Origin: Eonycteris spelaea
Taxonomy: Eukaryota; Chordata; Mammalia; Chiroptera; Pteropodidae
Assembly (NCBI GenBank): GCA_003508835.1
Contig: PUFA01000006.1
Location: 7,068,001-7,132,000, forward strand
Direction of reading: 5' to 3'
DNA: 64,000 bases
Of the stretch, positions 33,186 to 45,180 are shown piece by piece. Both the position numbers and the translations under genes were made by a program. Below the pieces are notes generated by a model. That model ran no database searches. It was not told the DNA's origin and saw nothing but the letters and a program-made list of their open reading frames with translations. Position 1 is the stretch's first letter. Every line of letters begins with the position of its first letter.

Positions 33186-34779
33186 AACACTTCCTGGCCC
33201 TAAGTCCATTTAAGATCCCATTCACTCCTGTCTGAGGCAGGGGTGGGGATGTGTGTGTGGGGGGGTGGGGTGGGGGGTTGGGACAAAAAATGTGGATTTA
33301 GGAGAGAGTTTAGGAAAGCTCTTTCTGTCTTCTCCAGGTTGCAGGGATGTGGTTTCACTGTGACTTTTCTTCAAGGCTTTTGCTCCCACTGGTGGTTTAT
33401 GGGATCCCTTGGACTTAGGACTCGTGAAGAACCAACCCTGCCTGCCCTCAGTTACCAAAGGTGGGGCTGGCAGGGCCTGGTGGCTCCAGATCCAGGGGTG
33501 TCCAAAGAAGTCCAGATTAGAGAGAGTATGGTCAGGTGGCTGGTCTCCATAGGTCTGTCTAGTAAAGGGTGATAAGGAATAAACATTTTTTCTCTAGTTT
33601 TTTTCTTGCTCTTGCTGTGATTCTCAACTTGCATTTTTACAACCCCCTACATATGCAGTATGCTATTGGAGAAGAGGTCTAGATGGAGAATCAGAAGCCT
33701 GTGTCCTCTCCTTTCCTGAGGACCTGGCTCACTCTGAGGCCTTCGAACCTCCCCCATGAAGTAGGTCTCAGGGGCTCCATCGAAGACCCAAAGCTATGGT
33801 CTCCAACAGCTGTAATGTTTCCAGATTGCGAGCGAGCAGGGGAGAAGTTCTGCGTTATTGTCTTCACAGCCCTGGCAGGGCCACAGTTACCTCTTTAAGG
33901 CAGGAGTTAAGAGCCAAGGCCACACAATTTGCAGCTGCAGAGGGGCAGGCCCTGAATGTGGGTACACAGCTCCATTGTGTCTCCACTGAAGGACTTTGTG
34001 AGTGCCTCTAAATGGGCCTCGAAGCAGTTTTCATGTTTATTTTTAAACCTCTTTGGGCTTGCTGTTCTTAGCAGTGCTGGTTTTAATTCTTTTCCTTCTC
34101 TGGCCCTTCTATACAGGAGCTGGATGGCGAGGCATAGGCATAACTGTGTTTGCCCAAGTGCAGATAAGATCGGTCTTGCAGATCTGTAGAGCCCCAGCTC
34201 CCAGACAGAAATGGAACATAATAAACAGGTACCTGGTTGGTCGGGGGGAGATAAATAGGGAGGATTAAATCTGAACAAAGGCAGGAACATCTGGGATTAC
34301 AAAAGCTTGTTCAGAGACTTGCATGAGAGAGAGAGGAATGAAAAAGAAAACAGCCCACTTTGCTCTTACTCGACTCCTTGACAAGCTTCAGGAGCACAAA
34401 GCACCCAGGGGCGGCCTCTTGAGAGGGGTGGGTGAGGCTGGAGCAGAACGGAATCTGTGCTCCTGGAAAATCCCAATTGGCAAAACCCTTGTTGCTCCTC
34501 CTCACAAGTTGTCCCTGTGGCAGAGGCCAAGGAACACTCAGGACCCCAGCCCCTCATATCAGCCCTCATTGCCCCTCCCCAAGACTTACTTCACACTCCA
34601 CTGGGGATCTCTTGTATCTTCTCTCTCACAAAACTTTCGTGGGCTGCCCAGAGATAAGCAGGCAGCCTCTTCTCTTCCTTTCATTGTGTCTGGGTTGGTT
34701 CCCCCTGGACCTGCTTGTCTGATGGAGCATGAGCTCTATTTCAGCTCCTGGTTTACCAGAGGGAAAGAAAAAAAGTATC
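33186..34779. other. Low-copy sequence with a G-rich run
   Basis: A G-rich tract occupies 33,241-33,282. No repeat family was recognised. Open frames up to 154 codons (34,323-34,787, plus) exist but are crossed by frames in three other phases and lack domains. Confidence 0.4.
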
Positions 34780-34974
34780 TTATATAAGTCTCCTGGACTA
34801 ATCTACTTCTTTGCAGCCACATTGCTTCTCCTGCCCTGGTTCCAGCACCTACCATTCTTTCCCGGTAAGATTCTCCTAACCGTCCTCTTGCTGTCTGTCC
34901 CATTCCTTTAATCTATTCTCAATGCTGAGGCCAGACAGATCCTAACAAAGTGAAGATTAACTATGTTAAAATAG
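34780..34974 (+). repeat. LINE-2 fragment
   Basis: 'gattctcctaaccgtcctcttgctgtctgtcccattcctttaatctattctcaatgctgaggccagacagatcc' follows the LINE-2 ORF2 end ('ctcctaactggtctccctgcctcc...gccagagtgatc'). The L1M begins immediately after. Confidence 0.65.
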
Positions 34975-37900
34975 AGTTCTCCATAGGAGGGAAACACTTT
35001 CAGAATGACAAAGTTAAGTACCTCCAAAAGTGTACTCCTCCATAAAAGCAATGAAAACACTGGGAAAACTGTCAAAATCAATATTTTCAGAACTCTGGAA
35101 ATTAATCAAAAGCTTGAAACAATCCAAAAATGTTTATTCAAGAAAAATGGCTTAATCTTAAAAAGAACAATGAAGTGCTGCTAACATTTTGACTTGTCTC
35201 AGTCCCATGCCTCTTTCCCCAGCTCTGAACCAGCAGCATCACAATCATAGTAACTGTTAAAACCAGCAGCCTAGCCATCACTGAATGGGAGAAGTGTGAG
35301 TTTGGAGCTCCCCCAAAGCTCATACTCAGATAATTATCACTATTTGACTTGTACAGCAGCTCCCTGGAAAGCTTTGTTCACAAGGCTCCTCTTTATTTGA
35401 TCTGACTCAGAGCTCATTCAGCACACTCTGCAGAGCATTTGTCAAAAATAATCATATGCAACTTGCTTAACATCACATTTATCTCAGGTGGTAGTACCTA
35501 ATGGGAAAATAAGAGGCTGCCCAAAAACTTAAATCTGGCAAATGAGATGTTCATAGGGAAGTTTGAAAAGCTCTGACATATTTCTGGGGGTAAGAAGACC
35601 ACACACAGGTGCAGAACTATGCTCATCCCCCAAAAAGACTTGTGAAAGTCTCAATCTCTCACCTCTGGCTGATCTTGGTACTCTGCACAAGCAGAAAATG
35701 AATTGTATAGGCAGAGTCTTGAAGGTGTGCACTGACACACACAGAACACCTCATAAAAAGATGGGAGACTTATTAGTTGAAAGCATTTAGGAAAATCTAT
35801 GTTCAATCATTAGATAATCAATAAGGTAACTGAGCAGAGACCTCAGTGGCTGAACACAATAAATCCAATCAGAAAAGTCACTATATGTAGTAACGGCAAC
35901 AATATTAAATAGCAACAATGACAAATCTTGGGATAAGAGGAAATGTGATATCCAGCGTTGTCATAATAAATGTTTAAAATGTTTAGTTTTCAACAAAAAA
36001 GATATGAAGCATGCAAATAAACAGGAAAAAATGGTTCATATGCAGGGGAAAATGAAGTCAATAGAAATTCTCCCTGAGGAAGCTCAGATATTGGACTTAC
36101 TAGACAAAGACTTTAAATCATTTATTGTAAAGTGTTCAAATAACTAAAGGAAAAACTTCCAAAGAATTAAATAAACATATGAGAATAATGTGTCATCAAA
36201 TTGAAACTATTGCTAAAGAGAAAGAAATTATTTTTTTTTAAAAATAGAAAATCTGGAGTTGAAAAATTTACTAGGCAATCTCAACAGCATATCTGAAATG
36301 GCAGAAGAAAATATCAGCAAACTGAAAGGTAAGTCTATGAGATTATCTAGTTTGAGGAACAGAAAGAAAAATAAGAAAAAATGAACAGATCCTCAGAGAC
36401 CCATGGGACACCACTAAGCATACCAACATAAGTATAATGGAAGTCCCATAAAGAGAGAAAAGATAGGGGTAGACAATATATATGTGAATAAATAGTGTCC
36501 TAAAACTCCCCAAATTTGATGAAAAATGTTAATCTGCACAACCAAGAAGCTCAACAAATTTCAAGTAGAATAAATGACCCGAGAATATGCTATCTACAAG
36601 AGACACACTTTAGATTCAAAGACACAATACATTTAAAGTAAAAGAATGGGAAAATATATATCATACTAACATTAACCAAACAAAACCTTGAGAAGTTATA
36701 ATAATATCAGACAAGCAGATTTTAAGACACAAATTTTTACTAGAGACAGAGAAAGGCATTTTATAATTATGTAAGACATCACTATAAATATACATGCATG
36801 CAAAAAAGTGCCAAAATACATAAAGCAAAATGTGATGGAATCGAAGGGAGAAATAGACAATTCAACAATAATAATTGGAGACTTTAATAGCCCACTTTCA
36901 GTGATGCATAGAACAACTAAGCAGAAGATCAACAAGAAAATAGATTTGAACAATATTATAAAGTAGACATCTGTAGGACACTTTGCCCAATAACAGCAGA
37001 ATACATGTTCTTAATTGTTCATGGAACATTCTCTGAGACAGACAACATATTAGGCGATAAAACAAGCCTCAATAAGCTTCAAATAATTGAAATCATGTAG
37101 AGAATGCTCTTTGATCACAATGAAATGACACTAAAAATCAGTAACAAAAGGAAATGTGAGAAATTCACAAACGTGGAAATTAAACACCTTCTAAGTATCA
37201 AAGAAAAAAATCACGAGAGAATTTAAAAAATACTTTGAGATGAGTGAAAGCAAAAGCACAACATACTAAAACCTCTAAGATGCAGCGAAAGCAGATAAAT
37301 ACATAGCTATTAGCACCTATATTAAACCAGTAGATAGATCTTAAACCAATAACATAAGCTTCTACCTTAAGAAACTAGTAAAAGAAGAGCAAAGTAAACC
37401 CAAAGCAAACAGAAAAGGAGAAAATGATAAAGATTAGAGCATAGATAAATAAAACGGAGAATAGAAAAACAATAGAAAAATCGACTGAAATCACAAGTTG
37501 GTTCTTTTTAAAAATAAAAAATGTAGACAACCCTTTAGGTATAAACTGGCCAATAATAAAAGAGGGAAGATTCGAATTACTAGAAGAAGGATTTAAAGAG
37601 GAGATATCACTACAGACCTTACAGGAAAAAAGGAATTAGATAATCTAGCTGAAATTAACAAATTACTAGACAGATACAAGCTACTGAAACTGACTTAAGA
37701 AATGGAAAATCTGAATAAATCTATTATAAGTAAAGAAATTGAAAATTAACAACAGTAACACTTCCAAAAAAGAAAAGTACAGGTCCATATAGCCTTACTT
37801 GTGAATTCTATCTAACATTTATAGAAAAACTAATATCATCTTTCACAAATCTTTCCAAGAAATAGAAGAGGAGGAAACACCTTCCAACTCATTCAATAAG

Positions 37901-39625
37901 GCCAGTATTATACTAATATCAAAACCAGACAAAAACATCACAAGAAAACTACAGGCCATATAAATATAGAAACAAAATTCTCAACAAAATACTAGCAAAA
38001 TAAATTAAGGAACATATCAAAATGATTATACACCATGACTAAGTGGGATTTATTCCAGGAATGCAAAATTGTTTTAAAATCAAAAATCAATTCATATAAT
38101 ACACCATATTAATAGAATACAGAACAAAAACTACATAATCATGTCAACAGATGTGAAAAAGTATGTGGCAAAACCCAAATCTCTTTCAAGATAAAAGGAT
38201 TCAATAAAAAAAGAATAGAAGAGTTCTTCCTCAACTTGATAAAGGTCATCTGTGAAAAACCACAGCTAACATAATGGTGAAAGACTATAAGACTAGGAAT
38301 GAGACAATAATGTTCACTCTCGCTATTTCTGTTTAGCATTGTTACAGAGGTTCTAGCCAGGGCAAATAGGCAAGTAAAAGGAAAAATAAAAGACACTCAG
38401 ATTAAAAAAGAAGAAGTAAAATTATCTCTATTTTCAGATGATATGAAGATACTAAGAAATACAGAAAATTTGTATAGAAAATATTAAGAAACCCACACAC
38501 AAACTATTAGAATGAGTCCAGCATGGTTTCGGAATATATGATCAATATACAAAACCTATGATATTTCTATATACTATCAATAAACAATCCAAAAATAAGA
38601 TTAAGAAAAAATTCCATTTACAATAACAGAAAAATACTTGGAAATAAATTTTACAAAAGTGCAAGACTTGTACACCAAAAACTACAATTGTCTAATATTG
38701 TTAAAGAGTTAAAGAAGACCTAAATAAATGGAAAGACCTCCCATGTTCATGATCAGAAGACTTAATATTGTTAAAATTGCAATATTCCTCAAATTAATCT
38801 ACAGATTAAGTGCAATCCATACCAGAATCTAAGCTGACTTCTTTGTGGAAATCGATAAGATGATTCTAAAATTCATATGAAATTACAAGGGACTGACAAT
38901 GGCCAAAATTTCTTAAAAAACAAGAACAAAGTAGGAGTATTCACACTTTCTGATCTCAAAACTTGCTACAATGGCAGTAGTCAATATAGTGTAGTACTGG
39001 CATAAGTTATATGTGCTGGTCAATGGAATAGAATTGAATCCAGAAATAAAAACATGTGTTGATAGCCAATTGATTTTTGACAAGGATATCAAGACAATTC
39101 AAGGGAGGAAAGAGTAGTCTTTTCAATAAATGGTGCTAGACACTAGACAGCCATATGCTAAAGAATAAAGTTGGATTTCTACCTCAGCCATATACATAAA
39201 TTAATTAAAAATTGATCAAAGACCTAAATGTGAGAGCTAACACTAAAAATACCCAAAAGAAAACACAGAGAAAATCTTCATGACCTTGGATTTGCAATGG
39301 TTTCTTAGATTTTATACCAAAAGCACATGATAAAACAAAACAAAAAATAGATAAATTGAATTTCATCAAAATTAAAACTTTTGTGCTTCACAGGACACTA
39401 TAGAGAAAGTTAAAAGGCAACCTGTATAAATGGGAGGCAATGTATGCGAAGTATGTATCTGATAAGGACTTGAATCCAGAATATATAAAGAACTCTTACA
39501 GCTCAGCACTGAGAAGGTAAATAATTCAGTTTTAAAAATGGGCAAACAATATGAATAGACATATCTCTAAAGGAGATATACAAGTGACCAATAAGCATAT
39601 GAAAAGATACTCAATACCATTAGTA
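34975..39625 (+). mobile_element. Long LINE-1 (L1M) with 5' UTR, 3'-truncated and internally deleted
   Basis: 5' UTR (34,975-35,990): 'ccataggagggaaacac', 'gtcaaaatcaatattttcagaactctgg', 'ctgatcttggtactctgcacaagcagaaaatg'. ORF1 part (about 36,000-36,578): 'ccagatattggacttactag'-like block, 'gagtttgaggaacagaaag'-like block, 'cccatgggacaccac'. At about 36,579 it jumps into the ORF2 endonuclease ('atatgctatctacaagagacac'). It continues through the reverse transcriptase ('aggccatataaatatagaaacaaaattctcaacaaaatactagc') to 'gaaaagatactcaatacc'. It stops at about 39,623, before the ORF2 C-terminus and 3' UTR. All frames contain stops. Confidence 0.88.
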
Positions 39626-39745
39626 TCTTTTAGTAACTTTACATTTTAATTCGTTCTCACAATGATCTCAAGAGGAGGCTTTCATTTTCTCCATTTGATA
39701 ATTGAGAAATTTGAGGTTTAGAGAGACTAAGTAACTTTCATTCTA
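39626..39745 (-). repeat. MIR SINE fragment, antisense
   Basis: 'acattttaattcgttctcacaatgatctc', 'ttttctccatttgataattgagaaatttgaggtttagagagac' follow the reverse MIR core directly after the L1 stops. Confidence 0.75.
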
Positions 39746-39787
39746 TCCCTCACTCCATATAAAACCATTGTTTAGTGTTGTTCCTGG

Positions 39788-39879
39788 TTCTCTGAAATTT
39801 TATGAGCTGTCTGATAACTATTGATACATTTATTTTCTTTTTAAAATCAATTTGAGTGGGTTGTGAGTTCTGACTCATG
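39788..39879 (+). repeat. 92-bp repeat, copy A
   Basis: Ungapped match at 83 of 92 positions to 40,861-40,952 in the same orientation, 1,073 bp apart. Shared blocks include TTGATACATTTATTTTC, CAATTTGAGTGGGTTGTG and GTTCTGACTCATG. It looks like the 3' end of an old LTR-type or MER repeat. Confidence 0.8.
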
Positions 39880-39959
39880 ACCATACAATATGTCGTGTGT
39901 TCAGGTTTTAAACTCAAGTCTGTCTGGCTCCTCTCCTTTCAAGTGCACTAGACTTGGTC

Positions 39960-40080
39960 AAGTCATTCTCCTGTACAAAGAACTTCCACATGTCTATTTC
40001 CCAGAAATGAACTCAACAGCTTTTTCCTGTCATTCAAGGCCCTTTTATGAGCTGGCCCCAACCTGCATCTCCAGCTAAAC
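39960..40080 (+). repeat. LINE-2 fragment
   Basis: 'cattcaaggcccttttatgagctggccccaacctgcatctccagc' is the LINE-2 ORF2 end order ('cttcaaggcccttcatgatctggcccc'). Confidence 0.65.
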
Positions 40081-40484
40081 CAGCCAGCTGGTTTTTCAGG
40101 TTTTCATTTGTTTCTCTGAATTTTCATTTGGCTTTTTCATCACACATAGAAAAGTTTTCCCTCTTTTAGCAGGAATGCCTCCTGAAGTATGCCTCTTATA
40201 GGCTTTCCCTGAGTACAAATGGGATAGCTCCCTTTTGCTCTGCAATAGAAGAGATTTGGCACATCTAGAACAGGCTTCTTGGATGGGAGGGGCAGAATCA
40301 GGAAAGGAGGGAAAATAGGACATGTATGATAATTGAGCCTAACAATTATTTAGGGAAATTATTAGGATGTTTATATAATTTATGGTCCAAACTGAAATGC
40401 TTTGGAGAGTAAAAAGGGTTGCTATTAATAATTATACTAGGACAACAGGAAAAAACTGAGACTCCTCTATGAAAACAGAATGTG
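40081..40484. other. Low-copy sequence
   Basis: Nothing assignable. A 75-codon minus-strand frame at 40,096-40,323 has no domain. Confidence 0.4.
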
Positions 40485-40955
40485 TGGTCATCTTGGCAAT
40501 TACCACAGTTATGAGTCCCACCTTCCCAAGAGAGAAGTCAGAACTCACTTTCCCAGCCTCATGCTAGCTACCAGGTAGGCATGTGACCTGGGCTCCTGCT
40601 GCATTGATGAGAGGCTTCCATTTGGAAGAGAACACCTGGAGGAAGGCAGCACCAAGTGGAAGCCAAGCTGTTAGCAAGGAAACGATGGGTGATGGAGGGC
40701 CATTAAGCCGTGACAGAGGTCCTGGGCATGTATCCCATGCTCCAGGTCTACCAAGCACACTTGAGTGCCTGTGCCCTGGACACTGGGACCATCTCTGCAG
40801 TGGGCCAGACATGTGACTTGAGTGCTGTTCCTGGCAGCATAGAAGACCAGCTCTCTGGCCTTCTCTGAAATTCTGCGAACAGTCTAATAACTTTTGATAC
40901 ATTTATTTTCTTTTTAAAACCAATTTGAGTGGGTTGTGGGTTCTGACTCATGCAA
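40485..40955 (+). repeat. Old LTR-like repeat ending in the 92-bp copy B
   Basis: The body is in the style of an old mammalian LTR/MER element. It ends with the 92-bp block shared with 39,788-39,879. Only the last block is firmly repetitive within this window. The 112-codon minus-strand open frame at 40,564-40,902 is antisense to it and has no domain. Confidence 0.5.
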
Positions 40956-40997
40956 CAGGGAAATGTGTAGGCTTTTGTTGTTGTTGGTTGTTTGAAT

Positions 40998-41025
40998 TGT
41001 GTGAGTGTCTGTGTGTGTGCGTGCA

Positions 41026-41069
<44 letters not shown>
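40998..41069. repeat. (GT)n microsatellite
   Basis: Imperfect GT/GCGT/GCAT start followed by about 20 uninterrupted GT units; alternating purine-pyrimidine sequence. Confidence 0.97.
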
Positions 41070-41070
<1 letters not shown>

Positions 41071-41589
41071 TGGAAGCACATTTTCCAAAGCATAGAAAGT
41101 GGCAGCCTCAAGGCTATAGGTAATGGAGTTAAAAGCAGATTTGTTCACAGCCTTGGGCATTCCTACAGGGGCTTCTGTGGATGTTCAGGCTGCTCGGCTG
41201 AGCATGCCTTTTCTGGGACCAGTAGTCCGCTCTTACAGGAAGTGCGACTGACAGGGGCTCACAGAGCCTGTAATCCCACAAAACTCACCTGCCATCCTGC
41301 TCTCTGTCATCAGCTTATTCCTATATCTTTTTTCTTAACTTGCTATTCAGAGAACTTTCTGTCATCCTGCGGTGGGAGCTCCCTTGAGGGCTGGGTCTGG
41401 AGAGGGGCCCTTGCCCAGCCCACGTGCAGTCACCTTTGTCTAGTGGCCTCTAATCCTGGACAAAGCTTTTGGAGCCCTCCTGGTCTCAGGACCCAGGGCA
41501 GCCATCTCCAGCATCAACGTCATCTGGCCCTTGCCATAGCCTTCGAAACCTGATTCAAATTCCCCCTCCTGCCTCAAGTCGTCCTTGTT
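41070..41589. other. Low-copy sequence
   Basis: Unclassified; a 103-codon open frame at 41,242-41,553 has no domain. Confidence 0.4.
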
Positions 41590-41890
41590 AATCCAGCTCA
41601 GTGACTTCCCGACCTGCTCCCTCCCCAGCCCTCCACAGCTCTCACCATCTTGCCCACTTATTTAGCAATTAATCCCATTGTCTTGTTTAGTATTGTGTGC
41701 TGTCTCATCCTTTAAAATGATTGAATTTGTCACATGATTCCGGATAGTTTCCCTGACTAGATATGGCAAGCTCATTGAAGGAAGAGATGATTACTTATAC
41801 CCCTTATTTCTTCTCGGAATTTTCCTTTGTAGCATTAACCGAAGGTCTTCCTTCTAGAAGATGTTCAAATATATTTGTTGAAAAAATAAA
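41590..41890 (+). repeat. LINE-2 3' end, diverged
   Basis: 'gtttccctgactagatatggcaagctcattgaaggaagagatg' and 'gttcaaatatatttgttg' follow the LINE-2 3' end order ('ccactagactgtgagctccttgagggcagg...aataaatgtttgttg'). Confidence 0.65.
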
Positions 41891-42269
41891 ACAAGGCAAT
41901 ATGAAGTAGAAAAAGATGAAAAGTGAGGAGAGCTTCTAAACTGTTTGCTTTGGTTCACTCTGCTTATTCCATTATTGGCTGCTTTCAAGCATGCAGAGGC
42001 CCACTGTTTACAAATTGCATTCAGGCCAATTTCTGCATGTGTACACACGGGGAAGGCTCATTCTCCCATGAAGCCACAAGTCACCAGTTCAGGAATGTTG
42101 CTGAAGAGGATCTGCTGTCCTCCTCCTCCCTTCTGTCCTCCTCCCCTCTGCTGTCCTGCTCCCCTTCCAGTTCTTTGGAGCAAGCATCTATCTTGGGCCT
42201 GTCTTCTTTGACACGCTCCATAGCAAAGGCAGCGTGGTCTGCATCCCCCAGCAGGGGCTCCAAAGCCAG
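41891..42269. other. Low-copy sequence with a CCTCCTCC patch
   Basis: Pyrimidine-rich run at 42,113-42,170; open frames of 127 and 88 codons run through it in different phases without domains. Confidence 0.4.
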
Positions 42270-42475
42270 CCTCCCGGGGTTTGATTCCCAGCTCTTCCAC
42301 TTTTAGCTGGTATGCCTCAGGTAAGTTATTTCATCTTTCTGTGCCTCAGTTTCCTCATGTGTAAAATAGTGATGACATCTACTTTATAGGATTGTTACGA
42401 GGATTAAAGTAGCTATGATATGTGAAATGCTTAGAAGGTACTTATAAAAGTGCAGCTATGATAATTGTTGAAAAA
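42270..42475 (+). repeat. MIR SINE
   Basis: Sense MIR with a near-complete core: 'gggtttgattcccagctcttccac', 'ctgtgcctcagtttcctcatgtgtaaaatagtg', 'aggattgttacgaggattaaa', 'gtgaaatgcttagaagg'. Confidence 0.92.
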
Positions 42476-43300
42476 CGATAATGTTATTAGAAACAGCAAA
42501 AATTTGCATGCAGAACAGTGTCCAATACAGAGACCACATAATAATGCAGGAAGGTTTACAAAATTCTCCAGCACTTGCATATACCGATGCACTCAGAGAG
42601 ATCAGAAAGCTGAACCCTAGGAGGGAGACATGGTGCTAAGTCCACTTTCCTGACGCTTGAAAACTCTGCTGGATGGCCTTTCAGTACCGAGTGGAAAGGC
42701 CATTCCCATCGTGCATTAGCCAGATCCATATTCAGCCTAAACAAGCGTTTTTTGCTTCCAAGTCGCCCTGGATATCTCAGCAGAAAAGCAGCTGTAGTTT
42801 TTCCTAGGGTCAGTTCTTTGTCTCTCATCCGTCTTGCTATGGCCCTTTTCTGTAGATTCTCCCTCAAAGGAGAGAACTCAGTCATGACTTCAGGCCCATG
42901 GCGGATATCGCTAGTGCCAGTCCACATCCGCACACTGAGTCCTCCTTCCCTCCCAAGCACACAGAAAGCTGCACTTCCCAGCTGCTTTGCGGTTACGTGA
43001 AGCCATGCGTCTCGTTGTTCTGTGAGAAGAGGCGACAACGTGCAGAGGAGTATGTGTGAGATCTGCATGCCCGCTCTCCCCCTGCCTTCTGCGTGACCAA
43101 GAAGACCAGGCTACAGAGGGTGGCGCCTTTGTCAGCCTGGATCCCTAAATGACTGTGAGGAGCAGAGACCCAGGCCAACCCACACTGAGCGGGCAGTGCA
43201 AGTGAGAAAGAAAATATTGTTTATGAAGCCACTGAGGCCTGGGATTTAATGTGATGCTGCGGTGTAGCTTACACTACTACCCTGACGGATCCGAGGACCT
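42476..43300 (+). repeat. LTR-like old repeat (right part) and unclassified left part
   Basis: The right half, from about 42,960, follows a common mammalian LTR-like repeat: 'tgcacttcccagctgctttgcggttacgtgaagccatg' and 'ggatccctaaatgactgtgaggagc'. It ends with 'tttatgaagccactgaggcctgggatttaatgtgatgctg'. Left of that is unassigned. The 170-codon minus-strand open frame at 42,556-43,068 is antisense to this and shows no domain. Confidence 0.45.
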
Positions 43301-43444
43301 TTGGAAGATTCTCTTCTAGGAATTTACAGACAAAAGACATCCTCCCTGCCCCCCGGTCATGATTACGCCCTATGGTACCATCTGTAATTGTAACTAAAGC
43401 CAAGGCTCTCTGCTGGCTATTTCATTCCCACTGAACCAGGGATT

Positions 43445-44022
43445 GTGTTTACTCTGTCATTACCTTGCTCCCCTATAATCCGTTCTCCATTCAGCAGCCA
43501 AAGTGATCTTCTGAAAAAACATAAAATCACGTCAGATCACTCTCTTGCTTAAAGCCAGTCAATTCACCATCCCCCTAAATCATTATACTCAGGATCAATG
43601 CAGATTCCTCGCTGCAGCTTTAAGACCCCAACTACTTCTCTGACCTTGTGTCCTTAGTCCTCTAGCCCCACTCTTCCTTCTTAGAGTCTCCTCATCTGGC
43701 CGTTCCTCTGACTGCCTTGTTCTTCCCTTTCTTATTAATCAGGTTTCAGCTTATATGCCATCTCAGACTATCTCTGCTAAAATGCCCCCCACCCACACGC
43801 TGGGCGCTGTGCTACATCACTCTGTTTAATGCTTTTATAGCACTAATCACCGTCTGAAAGCATTCTGCTTAATTATTTATTTACCTAGAACATAAGCTCG
43901 AAGAGGGCATGGACTTTCTCTGTCTCATGCACCGTCGTATCCTCAGTGGCTAGTACAATACCTAACTCACAGTGGTTGCTTCGTAAATATTTCTTCACTG
44001 AATGGATGACTGAATGAATCGT
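43445..44022 (+). repeat. LINE-2 3' region
   Basis: A long sense LINE-2: 'ttctccattcagcagccaaagtgatcttctgaaaa', 'ctgaccttgtgtccttag', 'tcagcttatatgccatctcag', 'tttacctagaacataagctcgaagagggcatgg', ending 'tatttcttcactgaatggatgactgaatgaatc'. Confidence 0.9.
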
Positions 44023-44974
44023 TATCCGTGTTACCGCTGATAACCCCCTCCTCCATGAAGCTTCCTGCCTTTGAATTTGACCTCGTTAGTAGAAGAACTA
44101 GTTTCTTCTTTAGTACTTGACCTTCTCTAGAGGTGGTGATGGAATACTTCCTGGAGAAGGTGATATTTAGGCTGAAGGCTACGGAAGAGTTTTCTGGGCA
44201 AAGAGGGAGGAAAAAGACAACTCCAGGGACATCTGTGAGAGTCAGAGGGAGGAGAGAAAGCATGAGCTTCAGAGGAATGAGAAGCTCACTGTGGCTGGAG
44301 TAGCACATTTGCCAGAAGAGCCATCCGTGAGAAACATGGAGCAGGCTCTTGTTCCCACCTCACGGAGTTCGGAAACCACCTTAAGGATAAAAGGAGCCAC
44401 GGAAGGTTTGTAAACAGGTTCGTTTCAAAGCTGGGGTTGGAACCCCACATCCTTCTTCCCAGTCAGCTCCTTCCCCTGCACTAGTTGCCTTCAAATTTTT
44501 AACAAAAATGGGATTTTGGTCCTCCAGGACACCGTTAAAGCAATGTGACACAAAGGTGGCAAGTCACACGTTTACAGGGGTCTCAAAGGAAATCCAATTT
44601 CTTTGCCTTTCTTTTTTTTTTTTTCCTGTGACTGGAGGACTATTTGTACCTTCCCAGTCCAAGGTGACACTGCCAGTGCTGAGAAAGTATAGTGACATGC
44701 AGAGAAAGATTGAGGGGCACTCTGGCTGCCTCTGAAGGATTGTCTAGGGGGACACAGTGAACAGGCATTCTCTATGCCTGCTCAAAGCTGGGAAGAGGGA
44801 CACAGGCCGAGGACAGACCCTGCTGGGAAGACAGGTAAAATATCCTCAGCCTTGGGCCAGTGGACGAAGGGGGACGGAGGGGCCTGGGAAGGCAGGTCGT
44901 GAGGCTAGTTCACTATCTAAGGCTCTGAGCCCAACACTGTGCAGAAATCTGGGCTTAGTCCAGGGAATGGGCGT
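44023..44974. other. Unclassified sequence, possible antisense L2 piece
   Basis: Bases 44,130-44,245 ('cctggagaaggtgatatttaggctgaagg') weakly resemble antisense LINE-2. The rest is unassigned. A T-rich run lies at 44,609-44,625. Open frames up to 113 codons show no domain. Confidence 0.4.
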
Positions 44975-45176
44975 GTAAGGCAAAGGCTTTGGAGTCAGCC
45001 TGCCCTACGTTCAAATTCTAACACAGCCACTACTTATTGTGTGATATCAGACAAGTCACCTAACGCCTCTGTTCCTCATTCTCATCTCCTGTAAAATGGG
45101 ATTAATAATAATAACAGTCACTTTGAAGAGTTGTAAAGTTTAAATGAGATAATCCTATAAAGCACTTGGCTCTTAG
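44975..45176 (+). repeat. MIR SINE
   Basis: Sense MIR: 'ggctttggagtcagcctgccctacgttcaaattc', 'cagccactacttattgtgtg', 'ctcctgtaaaatgggattaataataataac', 'gtttaaatgagataatcctataaagcacttgg'. Confidence 0.92.
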
Positions 45177-45180
45177 CTTT

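Noticed and set aside
42556..43068. 170-codon minus-strand open frame
   Set aside because: Antisense to an LTR-like repeat and unassigned sequence; no domain.
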